Positions 11,001 to 19,084 of a DNA stretch of 35,365 nucleotides are shown here, piece by piece. The stretch spans positions 1-35,365 of the forward strand of contig JBGUMF010000104.1 in the NCBI GenBank assembly GCA_045116675.1, in the 5' to 3' direction. Numbering within the stretch: position 1 is the first letter of the stretch; the number at the start of each line of letters is the position of its first letter. Source of the stretch: F23-D06 sp045116675 (GTDB lineage: Bacteria > Bacteroidota > Bacteroidia > Bacteroidales > WCHB1-69). Under the pieces are notes generated by a model. The model was not told the DNA's origin. It saw only the letters and a list, made by a program, of their open reading frames with translations, and did no database searches. The position numbers were made by a program, and so were the translations under genes.

Positions 11001-14000
11001 CCAGCCCGCAGTCCGACATCCAGCTGTCCTATGCAGGCATCAGCGATTCCATCCCGATTATCACGAGCATCACGGCGGACGGACGTTGGCTTTCGGGCAA
11101 CGGCGGCACATACACCATCACGCCACCGGCTGGCTTATCACAAGACTCGATTGTCACCTACCATTTCCATGCCGTCAACAGCCTCGGGTGCACACTTGAT
11201 AACACTTTCACCATGCAGATGACAACCTCCATTGTCCTCTTCCGCAACGACACACTCTGCCACGGAGCACTACCCTATATCCATTTGAACGACACCATCC
11301 GGGAGCCCGGCACCTACGCGCTAACTCCGGAGCTGCATCCTAACATTAGCGATGGTTGTGACACCATTTTAAACATCAACATCACTATCTTAGATTCCAT
11401 CAACCCGATTGCATCAGTCAACATCCCGAGTATCTGCGCGGGCGACACGGCTATAATCACCATCAGCTACAATTTGAATGCGGGGATTCAGCTTACCAGA
11501 CCCAACCACACCATCAATTTCCCCGACCCTATCTTCCTGCCCGACGATTTGGATTGCCCCATTTACGGCAACACCTACCATTCACAACTCCTGATCACCA
11601 ACGCGCAACAGGGAGCGACTATCCGTAATGTGAACGACATACGCTTCGTACGCCTGAAGATTGAACATTCTGCCACAGAAGACTTGCGTATCAGCCTTCA
11701 ATGTCCCAACGGCAACAGTGCCAAAATTCTTCCAAATCGGCAGACTGAAGGGTGGCCTGGGCAAGACCCGAGAGGCTACAATTCTCCATTCCAAAATATA
11801 GGCCGCATCAACTTAGGGATGGCCAACCGCATCCAAGAAGTTAACAATTGCAACCCGTCCGACAATCCTATCGGAATACCATGGAATTATGCATGGTCGA
11901 ACAATACCGACCAAGGGTACAGCTATGCAGGCGGCACTTTCGGATACCTTTACGAGACTCCAAACATACACTTCACACCCAATCCGCTTTGGGACGACAG
12001 CTATAACCAAGGATACAACTCCTACAAGATTGATTCTTCCAATGTGCATGCCGGCACCCAGTTCTACCATCCGAAAGAATCGTTCCAGCAATTCGTCGGA
12101 TGTCCTGTGAACGGAATATGGCAGATTCAGATTGAAGACATGGAAAATAACGACAATGGATATCTCACAGAATGGGAGCTTTCTCTGGCCCCTGACCTGT
12201 ACGCCAACACCGTTTATTCCATTGTGCATAAACAGCTTACCGGCCCATGGGTACAACCCTTGTCGGACAGCACCTTCCAAGTCACACCGCCCATAACCCT
12301 GCAGAACGACACCACCATAAGCTATCAGCTGACCACCATCAATGAATTCGGTTGTCGTTACGACACCCTGATAGCCATGCAATTCAACAGACCGCGTCGC
12401 AGCGATGTTACCATTTCTGCATGCGACTCCCTACGATGGAACGACTCCACCTATACCGCAAGCGGCACCTACAGCATCGTCCGGACGGCAGCCAATGGCT
12501 GCGACAGCACCGCATATCTGCACCTGACCATCCAACAAAGTCTGCGGGACACAATACGGGACACCATCTGCATTGGGAATCCGTACGTACGGCACGGGTT
12601 CAACCTGCCGGCCAGCACGAACAACACGGTTGGCACCTACACCTATCTGCGGCGACATGAGAACATTGGCAGCTGCGACAGCATCATTACGCTGCTGCTG
12701 ACGATAAACGCCTACCCCACCCTTGTCACTTGTGGCGACACGGTCATCCTTCTCGGCGGAAGCGCCGCCCTCTGGGTGACAGGCGCGGACTCCTGCAAAT
12801 GGCTGCCCAGCGAAACCTTGTCGTCGGCCTTCACCTTGCAGACCACGGCCACGCCCAACCAATCCACTCTTTACCACGTCATCGGCTATAACGAAAACTG
12901 CAGTAGTAGGGACAGTGTGCAGGTGCTCATCAATCGCGACATTGACACCAGCATCTGTCCGGGAGCGCTGCCTATCGTGTGGCACGGTATCACCTTCACC
13001 GACACCCTGCCCAAATCGACCATCCTGTTCAACCCTTACGGCTTGGACGATGCCATCACCATGCACATCAACTATTACCCCACCCAGGACACAACCGTAG
13101 CAGACACCCTGGTGGAGAACCAGCTCCCCGCCAGTTGTAACGGCATCCTGTTCCACCAAAACACGGACACCATTTTCACGCTCACCGACCGTCACGGCTG
13201 CGACAGTCTTGTACACTACTCACTACGGGTGCTTTGGAACAGCGCGGACACGCTCACCGCTCAGACATGCCAGAACGAATTGCCCTTCATCTGGCAAGAC
13301 ACAGCCCTATACGGGAACAGCACTGTGATAAGGAAGCTACAGGCGACCGACGGCACCGACAGCGTCCTCGTCTTCTTCCTAACGGTCCATAACAGCTACG
13401 ACACCACGATCACCGGCCATCTGTGCGAAGGCGACGAATACCACACCAACGGGTTCAACATCTACGCCCAAGAGACGATGAAGGCCGACACCCTGCTGCG
13501 TGTACGACAGATGCAAACCATAGACGGTTGCGACTCCATCATCCGGCTGAACGTGAACATCACCCACGCACACCCTGTCATCACGCCCCTGACAGGAGAC
13601 TACTGCTACGGAGCCTATGAGATCTTGAGTGTGGACGACATCTATACGGACTACCTGTGGAACACTGGGGAAACCACACCCAGTATCACGGTAACATCAC
13701 CGGGGGAATATTCGGTGACGGTCATTAAAAACAACTGCAGCGGAACGGACCATTATCTGATTTCGCCCTGTGTGTTCAGCATATACCTGCCCAACGCCAT
13801 CACGCCGAGCCTACCTGACGGGAACAACGATTACTTCTGTCTGGACGAGCGGACACAGAACCTGATTGACGGAAACCAATTCAACATCCGGATCTTCAAC
13901 CGCTGGGGCGACCTTGTCTTCTACTCCAATGACAAAGCCTTCAAATGGGACGGCTCGTATAACGGCAAGATATTCTACAACAATGTATATGTATATAAGA

Positions 14001-14062
14001 TAACCTGTTTTGACAAAAACGGCGAACGTCATACCTTGAAGGGGACCATCACGGTATTGTGA
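5090..14062 (+). CDS. Giant multidomain T9SS cargo protein with type B (CHU_C) sorting domain
   Basis: A 2990-residue secreted protein, likely a cell-surface adhesin or filament. Visible in order: signal peptide (1-29, cleavage near VFGQ); CUB-like domain (about 45-150); FN3-like region (165-245); a carbohydrate-binding or lectin-like sandwich (255-460); PKD domain (540-630, with FGDGTTSQAYNATHTYAQPG); a long array of roughly 100-residue or shorter units ending in CDSxxxxLxLxxxP, about twenty copies between 640 and 2800; a SprB-like repeat (about 1210-1290, GGKPPYTYLWDD); two P-domain-like modules (about 1490-1715 and 2150-2365, with RNVNDIRxVRL and NGYLxxWELxLxPxL); and a type B sorting domain (2895-2990, IFNRWGDLVFYSND to the end). 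The sorting domain shows export through the type IX system. No enzymatic active site is evident. Its ligand is unknown. It is a single gene transcribed from its own promoter. Confidence 0.93.
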   Translation: MYNIKQRRRLRYGLTVLFALWLVASVFGQSPVDTIPITGHKNIQGCTGFIVPTTDTNGYCITNNNGSITINPPSGCGVHLEGSYIITNFTFNGVVEFKDHIYIYNGPSTSSPLLADATDAGYVNATSTGPMTIRFSTNYMFQYNGFKLKYTCVAGCSCENDYPLTFSWSNDELTVEWLPTQSGASTGYTLEYGPDGFVPGTGTIISGISEPRYRIAGLVPKNKYNFRLLYPCASTSNPVTDSYTIPETAMCIDMRDLNRSNITCTYGGYGATGNPYEHIGVVASHHSVVSRQSFDPYTSGLLQMIPDGETYSVKLGNAKPAESESIAYTYTVDTTIGDIILLKYAAVMELPNHSLSNQPRFDLEILDQTGQIIDANCGQAQFISSQSLGWNEFHYRSASDIYNATQPKYNNHDVLWKDWTNIGFNISAYHGQTITIRLTNRDCGEGAHWGSAYFNLGCMKRKLTVEQCGDAVTNTFTAPAGFNYNWYYADDPSTIIGMNQSITVLVDPTKTLVCEVSDLEGNGCGFQLQGVLNPIVPEADFDIERTPCSRQYTFHNNSIISNGTATPYATECESAYWNFGDGTTSQAYNATHTYAQPGTYTVTLVSGMNLDDCLDTIQKTLVVPVDTTDFRDTACVEYWWNGQRYDASGDYTQHIPRPGGLCDSVVTLYLIIYPEYEHYNTVSICGSDLPYSYGDTLFPIETRTGEYPILFHSQHECDSLIHLQLIVNPPYSTRDTLSVCPSQLAAGIPYGDSLLYRTGTTPVHFLSGQQCDSTVWITLLPLSNTYDTVRVDTCDLFTWINGRTYTQSATDTVMLTNAAGCDSIVTLLLNIRHSTSGIDTIIACDSYHWINDSTYTASTHTPTFTLTNAAGCDSVVTLHLTVNPIYERPDTVTLCGSDLPYTYGDSLFPIETRTGDHRILFHTQQGCDSVIRLHLVVNPPYSTHDTLTVCQSDLGNGIPYGESLLTGAGTTPVHFLSGQQCDSTVWVTLWVPVESYDTVRVDTCDFYTWTNGRTYTSSASDTMVLTNAAGCDSIVTLLLNIRHTTAGIDTKTACGSYRWINDSIYTESTTAPTFTLTNSENCDSIVTLHLTIHPEYLHNNILHICRNELPYIYSERLTIPVGAISNQYRFNDTTLMGCDSITIVNVFIHENPHDIQNLTLPDSALPHYYQPLDTLFEVGSHSGDYLFHFISDSYPYCDSVVELHLIIELWAETFGGINTQCDPDPQHPCNGWAAVNVRGGKPPYTYLWDDPQHQTTDTAFNLCDGVYHVTITDSLGAVIVETYHVGNYVSDTSVVFDTIGTSQIPYLYHGYTFQQAVNNTFLTIQNSQGCDSLVRYSLYIRPNDTLRKNCTVCNDFPSECEGKVIEHAGLTMDSILQANQSYLIRIFQVDTFHTPRSLIYDTACAPHTWHGHTYTESGIYQDTLTGSNNCDSIVTLRLTIIDFPNPINNILLPDICVGDTGIITIGHNPSNNIYYASEGDASISLSTTTFLPDGQDCDDGCSYQSSIHFNNFPASSVIRNVNDIRYVRLNLEHTCADDLYIHITCPNGQNADILKFSRITPIPQQDSPCIYNIGASHRGWQTPSSGQTADLCTYFGSPNRTDNSVFPCNTNLNQPGTGLDYCWSNNTNQGYSYGNTIYNYDDLVYHQNNVQAIQNNWGFTIGYRFRASNIINGTHFYKPDQSFQSLVGCPLNGDWTIEVIDGWKQDNGYLFSWELALNPELLNVPHWPIDSTTVTGLWSDRRNDSTYWVVPPATITHDTIVNYLITVFSDHGCHYDTIVSIHYKAPKTEELYDTICRNDLPFTWAGQQVTDTGSYTLTNATLQAANGCDSTAILHLIVLDTTVSTVTEQIGEQQLPHAFNGCWFHHAVTDTVIIIENHLGCDSLIHYTLLIFDNTSDTLDTIVCREALPLTWHNHLFTLTDTVATDTSVNANHSYHITHYHVHTFPVMTSTLTHPLTDICAGHTDSIRIGTSPQSDIQLSYAGISDSIPIITSITADGRWLSGNGGTYTITPPAGLSQDSIVTYHFHAVNSLGCTLDNTFTMQMTTSIVLFRNDTLCHGALPYIHLNDTIREPGTYALTPELHPNISDGCDTILNINITILDSINPIASVNIPSICAGDTAIITISYNLNAGIQLTRPNHTINFPDPIFLPDDLDCPIYGNTYHSQLLITNAQQGATIRNVNDIRFVRLKIEHSATEDLRISLQCPNGNSAKILPNRQTEGWPGQDPRGYNSPFQNIGRINLGMANRIQEVNNCNPSDNPIGIPWNYAWSNNTDQGYSYAGGTFGYLYETPNIHFTPNPLWDDSYNQGYNSYKIDSSNVHAGTQFYHPKESFQQFVGCPVNGIWQIQIEDMENNDNGYLTEWELSLAPDLYANTVYSIVHKQLTGPWVQPLSDSTFQVTPPITLQNDTTISYQLTTINEFGCRYDTLIAMQFNRPRRSDVTISACDSLRWNDSTYTASGTYSIVRTAANGCDSTAYLHLTIQQSLRDTIRDTICIGNPYVRHGFNLPASTNNTVGTYTYLRRHENIGSCDSIITLLLTINAYPTLVTCGDTVILLGGSAALWVTGADSCKWLPSETLSSAFTLQTTATPNQSTLYHVIGYNENCSSRDSVQVLINRDIDTSICPGALPIVWHGITFTDTLPKSTILFNPYGLDDAITMHINYYPTQDTTVADTLVENQLPASCNGILFHQNTDTIFTLTDRHGCDSLVHYSLRVLWNSADTLTAQTCQNELPFIWQDTALYGNSTVIRKLQATDGTDSVLVFFLTVHNSYDTTITGHLCEGDEYHTNGFNIYAQETMKADTLLRVRQMQTIDGCDSIIRLNVNITHAHPVITPLTGDYCYGAYEILSVDDIYTDYLWNTGETTPSITVTSPGEYSVTVIKNNCSGTDHYLISPCVFSIYLPNAITPSLPDGNNDYFCLDERTQNLIDGNQFNIRIFNRWGDLVFYSNDKAFKWDGSYNGKIFYNNVYVYKITCFDKNGERHTLKGTITVL
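7108..8367 (+). repeat. Tandem duplication of about 630 bases inside the giant cargo gene
   Basis: Two units of about 210 codons (roughly 7108-7737 and 7738-8367) align throughout. Corresponding landmarks are GSDLPYSYGDSLFPIETRTG against GSDLPYTYGDSLFPIETRTG, and TTPVHFLSGQQCDSTVW in both, each offset by 630 bases. Each unit holds four CDS-type repeats. The start of a third, more diverged unit (ICRNELPYIYSER) follows at about 8368. The high similarity of the two units points to recent amplification compared with the older, diverged repeats around them. Confidence 0.85.
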
Positions 14063-14132
14063 CGGGGAATAAGAATTTAATAACATTGAGAGAATAACTG
14101 ACCCCACTACTTATTTAATTCCAGAAAAGATG

Positions 14133-14140
14133 TATTTTTG
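14133..14140 (+). promoter_or_regulatory. -7 promoter box of the L,D-transpeptidase gene
   Basis: TATTTTTG followed by CAGC matches the TAnnTTTG consensus. It lies 24 bases before the ATG at 14164 and separates this gene from the giant cargo gene. Confidence 0.65.
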
Positions 14141-14163
14141 CAGCGTTTCTTGAATAAAGTGAA

Positions 14164-16008
14164 ATGAACCACATCCATTATAAAGAGAAGTGGCACACGG
14201 CAAGGAAATTCATCATCCCTCTGCTGCTGGCCATCACTTTGTTGGCTTGCAAGCAAATACGCAGCGAGCGGGAACCAAATTGGTTCAAGCAGAATTATGC
14301 CGCGTTCAACAACAAGGAATACATCGACTATTTTACCCAACGGGTGAACGATTCGATGCCGGACATGTCATACCAGAACGTTATCCAAGGCTTTTATAAG
14401 GAAAACGCGGCACCGATCTGGACGTATAACGGTTTCCAAGAGCACAAGATTGACACCCTGCTCCACTATTTCGAACAGTCGTGGCAGCACGGCATCGGGC
14501 GCAACTATTTCCAATACGACAGCCTCGCATCCCTCATTGCCGACCTGCGGGAGAACCGCATTGAAGACGGCAATCTTATGCCCACACTCTTCCAGCTGGA
14601 GATGATGCTTACGGAAAACTATTTGCGCTATGCCAACGCCCTCGCCTTCGGGGCCACCGACCCCAAGGTGGTGAACGGCGGCAAATGGCTCTACGAGACC
14701 ATACAGGCCGACACCCTCTTCCTGCAGGAAACGCTTGATAAGAACCAGAATCTGCCGAAGACCTTGCGTGCCATGCAGCCCAACATGGAACTCTACGCCC
14801 TTCTGCAAGATGAACTTTGCCGCCTGCATGACCTGAAAGACACCGCCTTCACGCGCATCCCGCAGATGCGCGTGCGTCAGGGACAAACCAACCGCCACCT
14901 GCCGAAGGTGTGCCAGCGTCTCCGTCTCACCGGCGAACTTCCGGAGACCTTTTCAGACACCACCCTGCTGACATCGGAACTGCTGGCCGGCATCAACCTG
15001 TTCCGCAGCGACAACGCCATCCCCGAAAGCGACTCATTAGACAAGGAGACCATCGAGAAACTGAACCGGCCCATAGCCTACTACCAGAACCGGATCGCTG
15101 CCAACCTCGAACGGCTACGCTGGAAAGTCAATCCGGAAAAAGGCGAGAACCGCATCGAAGTCAACCTGCCCGATTTCACGCTGCAGGCCTTCCTGAGCGA
15201 CACAGTGGCCTTCAAGACACGGATATGTTGCGGGAAGACACAAGCCCCGGGCGAAGGGCGCAAACGACACGGCATGATTATGGCCTACAAGGCGGAAACA
15301 CCTCTGATGCACGGCGAAATCAATCGCATCATCCTGAATCCGGAATGGAATATCCCATACGACATCATCAAAAACGAATACCTGCCGAAACTGCGTAAAA
15401 ACAACATGGCGGTCATCAATCGCGAGCACCTTTACGTCATGAGGGGCGGCAAGCAGGTCGTGCCAGACTCCATCGACTGGAACAAGGTCAGCTACAACAA
15501 TATCCCCTACCGGCTGATACAGTCGTCGGGACGCTACAACGCCTTGGGACGCATCAAGTTCGACTTTCCCAACACCGAATCCGTCTATCTGCACGACACC
15601 AACAACAAGGGTGCCTTTAACCGCCGCAAGCGGACCTTCAGCCACGGGTGCGTGCGCGTGGACAACCCCTTCGGACTGGCCCATGTCATCTACAAGCTCA
15701 ACGACTTTGACACGCTCACCATCGAGCAATACGGCATCATCGTAGGAGACGAACCCACCACGGAGAAGGGCGAGAAATTCCTGGAGGAGATGCAGAAACG
15801 GGATTCCATACGATACGAACGCCTTACCGACAGCGAACGCATGTTCTACCGCAAGCTGAAACCCACCGGCATCACCTTGAAAAAGAAAATGCCCCTTTAC
15901 ATCGAATATTACACCTGTTTCGTGCGGGAGGACGGTCGCATCCAGTATCGGGAAGACATCTACTACAAGGACGACAACATCCTAAAGAAAACCGCCAACA
16001 AGCTCTAA
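14164..16008 (+). CDS. L,D-transpeptidase lipoprotein, YcbB-like (YkuD domain)
   Basis: A 614-residue envelope enzyme that probably forms 3-3 peptidoglycan cross-links or attaches proteins to peptidoglycan. The N-terminus is a lipoprotein signal with lipobox LLAC (about residues 26-29), which places the protein at a membrane facing the periplasm. A helical scaffold region (about 45-320) resembles the N-terminal part of YcbB-type enzymes. The YkuD catalytic domain (about 330-550) carries the signature SHGCVRVDNPFGLA with nucleophile Cys496 and, upstream, HxxxxRRKRTF-like residues. The length matches YcbB-family enzymes. It has its own promoter and is followed after 26 bases by the PARG-like gene, so the two may share a transcript. 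Family assignment is firm. Confidence 0.92.
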   Translation: MNHIHYKEKWHTARKFIIPLLLAITLLACKQIRSEREPNWFKQNYAAFNNKEYIDYFTQRVNDSMPDMSYQNVIQGFYKENAAPIWTYNGFQEHKIDTLLHYFEQSWQHGIGRNYFQYDSLASLIADLRENRIEDGNLMPTLFQLEMMLTENYLRYANALAFGATDPKVVNGGKWLYETIQADTLFLQETLDKNQNLPKTLRAMQPNMELYALLQDELCRLHDLKDTAFTRIPQMRVRQGQTNRHLPKVCQRLRLTGELPETFSDTTLLTSELLAGINLFRSDNAIPESDSLDKETIEKLNRPIAYYQNRIAANLERLRWKVNPEKGENRIEVNLPDFTLQAFLSDTVAFKTRICCGKTQAPGEGRKRHGMIMAYKAETPLMHGEINRIILNPEWNIPYDIIKNEYLPKLRKNNMAVINREHLYVMRGGKQVVPDSIDWNKVSYNNIPYRLIQSSGRYNALGRIKFDFPNTESVYLHDTNNKGAFNRRKRTFSHGCVRVDNPFGLAHVIYKLNDFDTLTIEQYGIIVGDEPTTEKGEKFLEEMQKRDSIRYERLTDSERMFYRKLKPTGITLKKKMPLYIEYYTCFVREDGRIQYREDIYYKDDNILKKTANKL

Positions 16009-16034
16009 TCCCCTATTCCCATTCTCAGAACACT

Positions 16035-16961
16035 ATGGCAAACAATACCATTCCAAGCTGGGACGACATCGTCTGGAAAGAGCAATTCAACACCTCCCAG
16101 CATCCCATGAACCGCATAGCCCTGAAGCAATTGCGACAATTAGTTTTTTTTAACACAACTCAGGTGGTGAAAGAGGGCCGATACCTCAGCCGAAGCGGCC
16201 AGTTGGTGGAGCCTGCTTTCAACGAAAGCATCCGGGAGCAGACACGCTACTACCGCACACGATTCGCACCCGACATTACATCAAGACCATACACGAACAC
16301 CATCACGGTGGTGCAGGCTGACACTCTGTTCTATGCCCACAAGATGCAGGAGGAACTTGGCGAGCCGATCTGCGTGCTGAACTTCGCCAGCGCCACACAT
16401 CCGGGCGGAGGTGTGCAGGACGGGGCCGCCGCACAGGAAGAGTATCTTTTCCGTTGCTCCGACTACTACCGCTCGCTCTTCCAATTCGTGGATTTCGGGA
16501 TGCTTTACGAGGTGCCCCGCTCCTTGGAGAGCTATCCCATGGACCGTCACTTCGGGGGCTGCTACACGCCGGACGCCACTGTCTTCCGTGACACCGAGAG
16601 CCAAGGTTACGCCCTGCTGGACAAGCCCTGGAAGGTCAATTTCATAGCGGTGGCCGCCATAAACCGCCCCACCCTGCACACGGTGAACGGCGAAGAGCGT
16701 ATCACCGACAACCTCATCCCCACCGTCCGCGACAAGATGCGGACCATCTTCCGCATTGCCATCGACAACCGGCAACACAACCTTGTGCTGGGGGCGTTCG
16801 GGTGCGGGGCCTTCGCCAATCCGCCCAAGCACATCGCCGAACTCTTCCGCGAGACCCTCGCCGAGCCCGAATTTAAAGGTTGCTTCCAACATATCGCCTT
16901 CGCCATCAAAGGGGGGCCGAACGGCGGTAACTATCTGCCATTCAAGGCCGTTCTCGCATAA
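16035..16961 (+). CDS. TIGR02452 family protein, bacterial poly(ADP-ribose) glycohydrolase-like (macrodomain)
   Basis: A 308-residue protein of the microbial PARG type, which hydrolyses ADP-ribose polymers or mono-ADP-ribosyl links with a macrodomain fold. The diagnostic signature is GGG at 124-126, seven residues, then QEE at 134-136 (within HPGGGVQDGAAAQEEYLFR). Here the second Glu of QEE is the catalytic acid by analogy with characterised bacterial PARGs. The LGAFGCGAFANPP segment near residue 254 is the usual second macrodomain loop. There is no signal peptide, so it is cytoplasmic. It follows the L,D-transpeptidase by 26 bases. No ADP-ribosyltransferase partner is in the window, so the substrate is unknown. 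Confidence 0.9.
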   Translation: MANNTIPSWDDIVWKEQFNTSQHPMNRIALKQLRQLVFFNTTQVVKEGRYLSRSGQLVEPAFNESIREQTRYYRTRFAPDITSRPYTNTITVVQADTLFYAHKMQEELGEPICVLNFASATHPGGGVQDGAAAQEEYLFRCSDYYRSLFQFVDFGMLYEVPRSLESYPMDRHFGGCYTPDATVFRDTESQGYALLDKPWKVNFIAVAAINRPTLHTVNGEERITDNLIPTVRDKMRTIFRIAIDNRQHNLVLGAFGCGAFANPPKHIAELFRETLAEPEFKGCFQHIAFAIKGGPNGGNYLPFKAVLA

Positions 16962-16983
16962 CGAAGCATATCAAAAAAATTAC

Positions 16984-16991
16984 TACTTTTG
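16984..16991 (+). promoter_or_regulatory. -7 promoter box at the head of the polyene-type cluster
   Basis: TACTTTTG followed by CACC fits TAnnTTTG and lies 50 bases before the ketoreductase ATG at 17041. It is the likely promoter for the first transcription unit (17041-22340). Confidence 0.6.
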
Positions 16992-17040
16992 CACCGTTTT
17001 TTTATAATAGGATTTTTTCTGTAATAATTTCACACACAAT

Positions 17041-17769
17041 ATGAATTACGCACTCGTCACCGGAGGTTCCCGCGGAATTGGCAGAGCTGTTTGCCAAAAA
17101 CTCGCCGCCATGGGATTCCCGGTTCTGATAAACTACCAGTCCAACCAGGATGCGGCCATGGAGACGAAAAGTCTCCTGGAAGAGGCCGGAGGAACCGCCG
17201 AGCTGCTGCCTTTCGACGTATGCGACAGCGAAGCCGTGGACAAGGCCATCGACACCTGGCAAGCCGCTCATCCCGACGACTATATCGGCGTGCTGGTCAA
17301 CAATGCCGGCATCCGGAAAGACACGCTGATGGTCTTCATGCAAAACAACGACTGGCAATCCGTGCTGAACACCACCCTCAACGGCTTTTTCTACACGACG
17401 CGCCGGCTGCTCAAGGGCATGATCGGGCACCGCAAAGGCCGCATCATCAACATGGCCTCTCTCTCCGGACTGAAAGGACAGGCCGGCCAGACCAACTATT
17501 CGGCGGCCAAGGCTGCCCTCATCGGAGCCACGAAGGCCTTAGCCCAGGAGATCGGCTCGCGCAACATCACCGTGAATGCCGTGGCACCCGGTTTCATCCA
17601 GACCGACATGACCAAGGATTTCAACGAGGCCGATTTCAAGAAGATGATCCCCGCCGGACGTTTCGGCAAGCCGGAAGAGGTGGCTGCGCTGGTCGGATTC
17701 CTCGCCTCGGACGACGCCGCCTACATCACAGGGGAGGCGATTTCGATAAATGGGGGGCTTTATACCTAA
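17041..17769 (+). CDS. FabG-type 3-oxoacyl-ACP reductase of the polyene cluster
   Basis: A 242-residue short-chain dehydrogenase/reductase. It shows the NAD(P)-binding TGGSRGIG (residues 7-14), the NNAGI block, and the catalytic Ser140, Tyr153 and Lys157 (the YSAAK motif), ending in GEAISINGGLYT. It should reduce the beta-keto group of ACP-bound intermediates with NADPH; in aryl polyene clusters ApeQ plays this part. Its place as first gene of a set with KS, ACP and dehydratase genes marks it as pathway-dedicated, although it could also serve primary fatty acid synthesis if it is the only FabG. The gap to the next gene (82 bases) is filled by an AT-rich repeat. Confidence 0.9.
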   Translation: MNYALVTGGSRGIGRAVCQKLAAMGFPVLINYQSNQDAAMETKSLLEEAGGTAELLPFDVCDSEAVDKAIDTWQAAHPDDYIGVLVNNAGIRKDTLMVFMQNNDWQSVLNTTLNGFFYTTRRLLKGMIGHRKGRIINMASLSGLKGQAGQTNYSAAKAALIGATKALAQEIGSRNITVNAVAPGFIQTDMTKDFNEADFKKMIPAGRFGKPEEVAALVGFLASDDAAYITGEAISINGGLYT

Positions 17770-17848
17770 TTGACAATTGACAATTGACAATTGACAATTA
17801 ACAATTAATAATTAATAGTTCATAGTTATAGTTCAAAGTTCATAGTTT
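17768..17848 (+). repeat. AT-rich intergenic repeat, copy 2
   Basis: Four to five TGACAATT/TAACAATT units run into AATAATTAATAG, followed by a GTTCATAGTTATAGTTCAAAG block. Together they fill the gap between the ketoreductase and the first ketosynthase. The order of words and the orientation match the copies near 1630, 21772 and 24486. Confidence 0.8.
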
Positions 17849-17851
17849 AAA

Positions 17852-19072
17852 ATGAGACGTGTTGTCATTACGGGAATGGGCATTTACTCTTGTCTGGGAA
17901 AGAACCTGGACGAGGTGACGAAGTCGTTGTATGCCGGCAAGTCGGGCATTGGCATTGATCCCGCACGGCTGGAGTACGGCTATCGTTCGCCTTTGACGGG
18001 CATCGTGGAGCGTCCCATGCTGAAAGGCGTTCTGGACCGTCGTTCCCGCGTATGTCTGGCCGAGGAGGGTGAATACGCCTACATGGCCACGGCTGAGGCG
18101 CTGAAAAACGCCGGTATTGACATGGACTATCTTACTCAGAACGAGGTCGGTATCTTCTACGGAAACGACTCGTCGGCCAAGGCGGTCATTGAGGCCCACT
18201 CCACAGCCATGCAGTACAAGGACACCCAGATGATGGGTTCCGGGGCCATTTTCCAGTCGATGAACTCGACGGTGACCATGAACCTTTCCACCATCTTCAA
18301 GCTGCGCGGGGTGAACATGACCATCAGCGCGGCCTGTGCCAGCGGGTCGCACGCCATCGGATTGGGCTTGCTCTTCATCCGCAACGGGATGCAGGATGTG
18401 GTTATATGCGGAGGTGCGCAGGAGACCAGCTACCTCTCCATGGGCAGTTTCGACGGCATCGGGGCGTTTTCCATCCGCACCGACGATCCCACGAAGGCCT
18501 CGCGTCCCTTTGACCGCGACCGTGACGGGCTGGTACCCAGCGGTGGTGCCGCCACACTGATTCTGGAAGAGTACGAACACGCCATCCGGCGCGGCGCACC
18601 CATCATCGCTGAGGTCGCCGGGTACGGATTCTCCTCCAACGGGGCCAACATCTCGCAGCCGAGCGACCACGGCTCCGCCACCGCCATGCGCCGCGCCATG
18701 CAGGATGCCGGTGTGGAACCCAAAGACATCGACTACATCAACGCACACGCCACCTCCACCCTCCAGGGCGACGCCTTCGAGGCTATGAGCCTGCAGGCGT
18801 TGTTCGGCGAATGCCACACGCCCATCAGCTCCACCAAGGCCATGACGGGCCACGAGTGCTGGATGGCCGGCGCCAGCGAGATCGTCTATTCCAACCTGAT
18901 GATGCACAACTCGTTCATCGCCCCTAACATCAACTTCGAGAACCCCGACGAATACTCCCAACATCTGAACATCATCAACAAAACCATAGAAAAGAACATT
19001 GATGTGTACCTCTCCAACTCCTTCGGATTCGGAGGTACCAACAGTGCCTTAGTCATTAAGAAAATCAAATAA
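17852..19072 (+). CDS. Beta-ketoacyl-ACP synthase (KS1) of the polyene cluster
   Basis: A 406-residue condensing enzyme of the KAS I/II thiolase fold, which extends an acyl chain using malonyl-ACP with loss of CO2. The complete catalytic triad is visible: Cys162 in SAACASGSHA, His299 in INAHATSTLQGD and His334 in AMTGHECWMAGASE. The C-terminal glycine-rich NSFGFGGTNSALVI is also present. The unusual Glu-Cys-Trp after the second histidine resembles aryl-polyene-type ketosynthases more than FabF (usually GHxxGA). The first ACP follows after 12 bases and is probably its partner. Which of the three KS proteins starts and which elongates the chain cannot be read from sequence alone. Confidence 0.9.
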   Translation: MRRVVITGMGIYSCLGKNLDEVTKSLYAGKSGIGIDPARLEYGYRSPLTGIVERPMLKGVLDRRSRVCLAEEGEYAYMATAEALKNAGIDMDYLTQNEVGIFYGNDSSAKAVIEAHSTAMQYKDTQMMGSGAIFQSMNSTVTMNLSTIFKLRGVNMTISAACASGSHAIGLGLLFIRNGMQDVVICGGAQETSYLSMGSFDGIGAFSIRTDDPTKASRPFDRDRDGLVPSGGAATLILEEYEHAIRRGAPIIAEVAGYGFSSNGANISQPSDHGSATAMRRAMQDAGVEPKDIDYINAHATSTLQGDAFEAMSLQALFGECHTPISSTKAMTGHECWMAGASEIVYSNLMMHNSFIAPNINFENPDEYSQHLNIINKTIEKNIDVYLSNSFGFGGTNSALVIKKIK

Positions 19073-19084
19073 CAAGAATCGAAT

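Noticed and set aside
17840..18964. Long minus-strand open frame (374 codons) opposite KS1
   Set aside because: It has composition typical of an antisense shadow and no start or promoter context; the plus strand KS1 has all catalytic residues.
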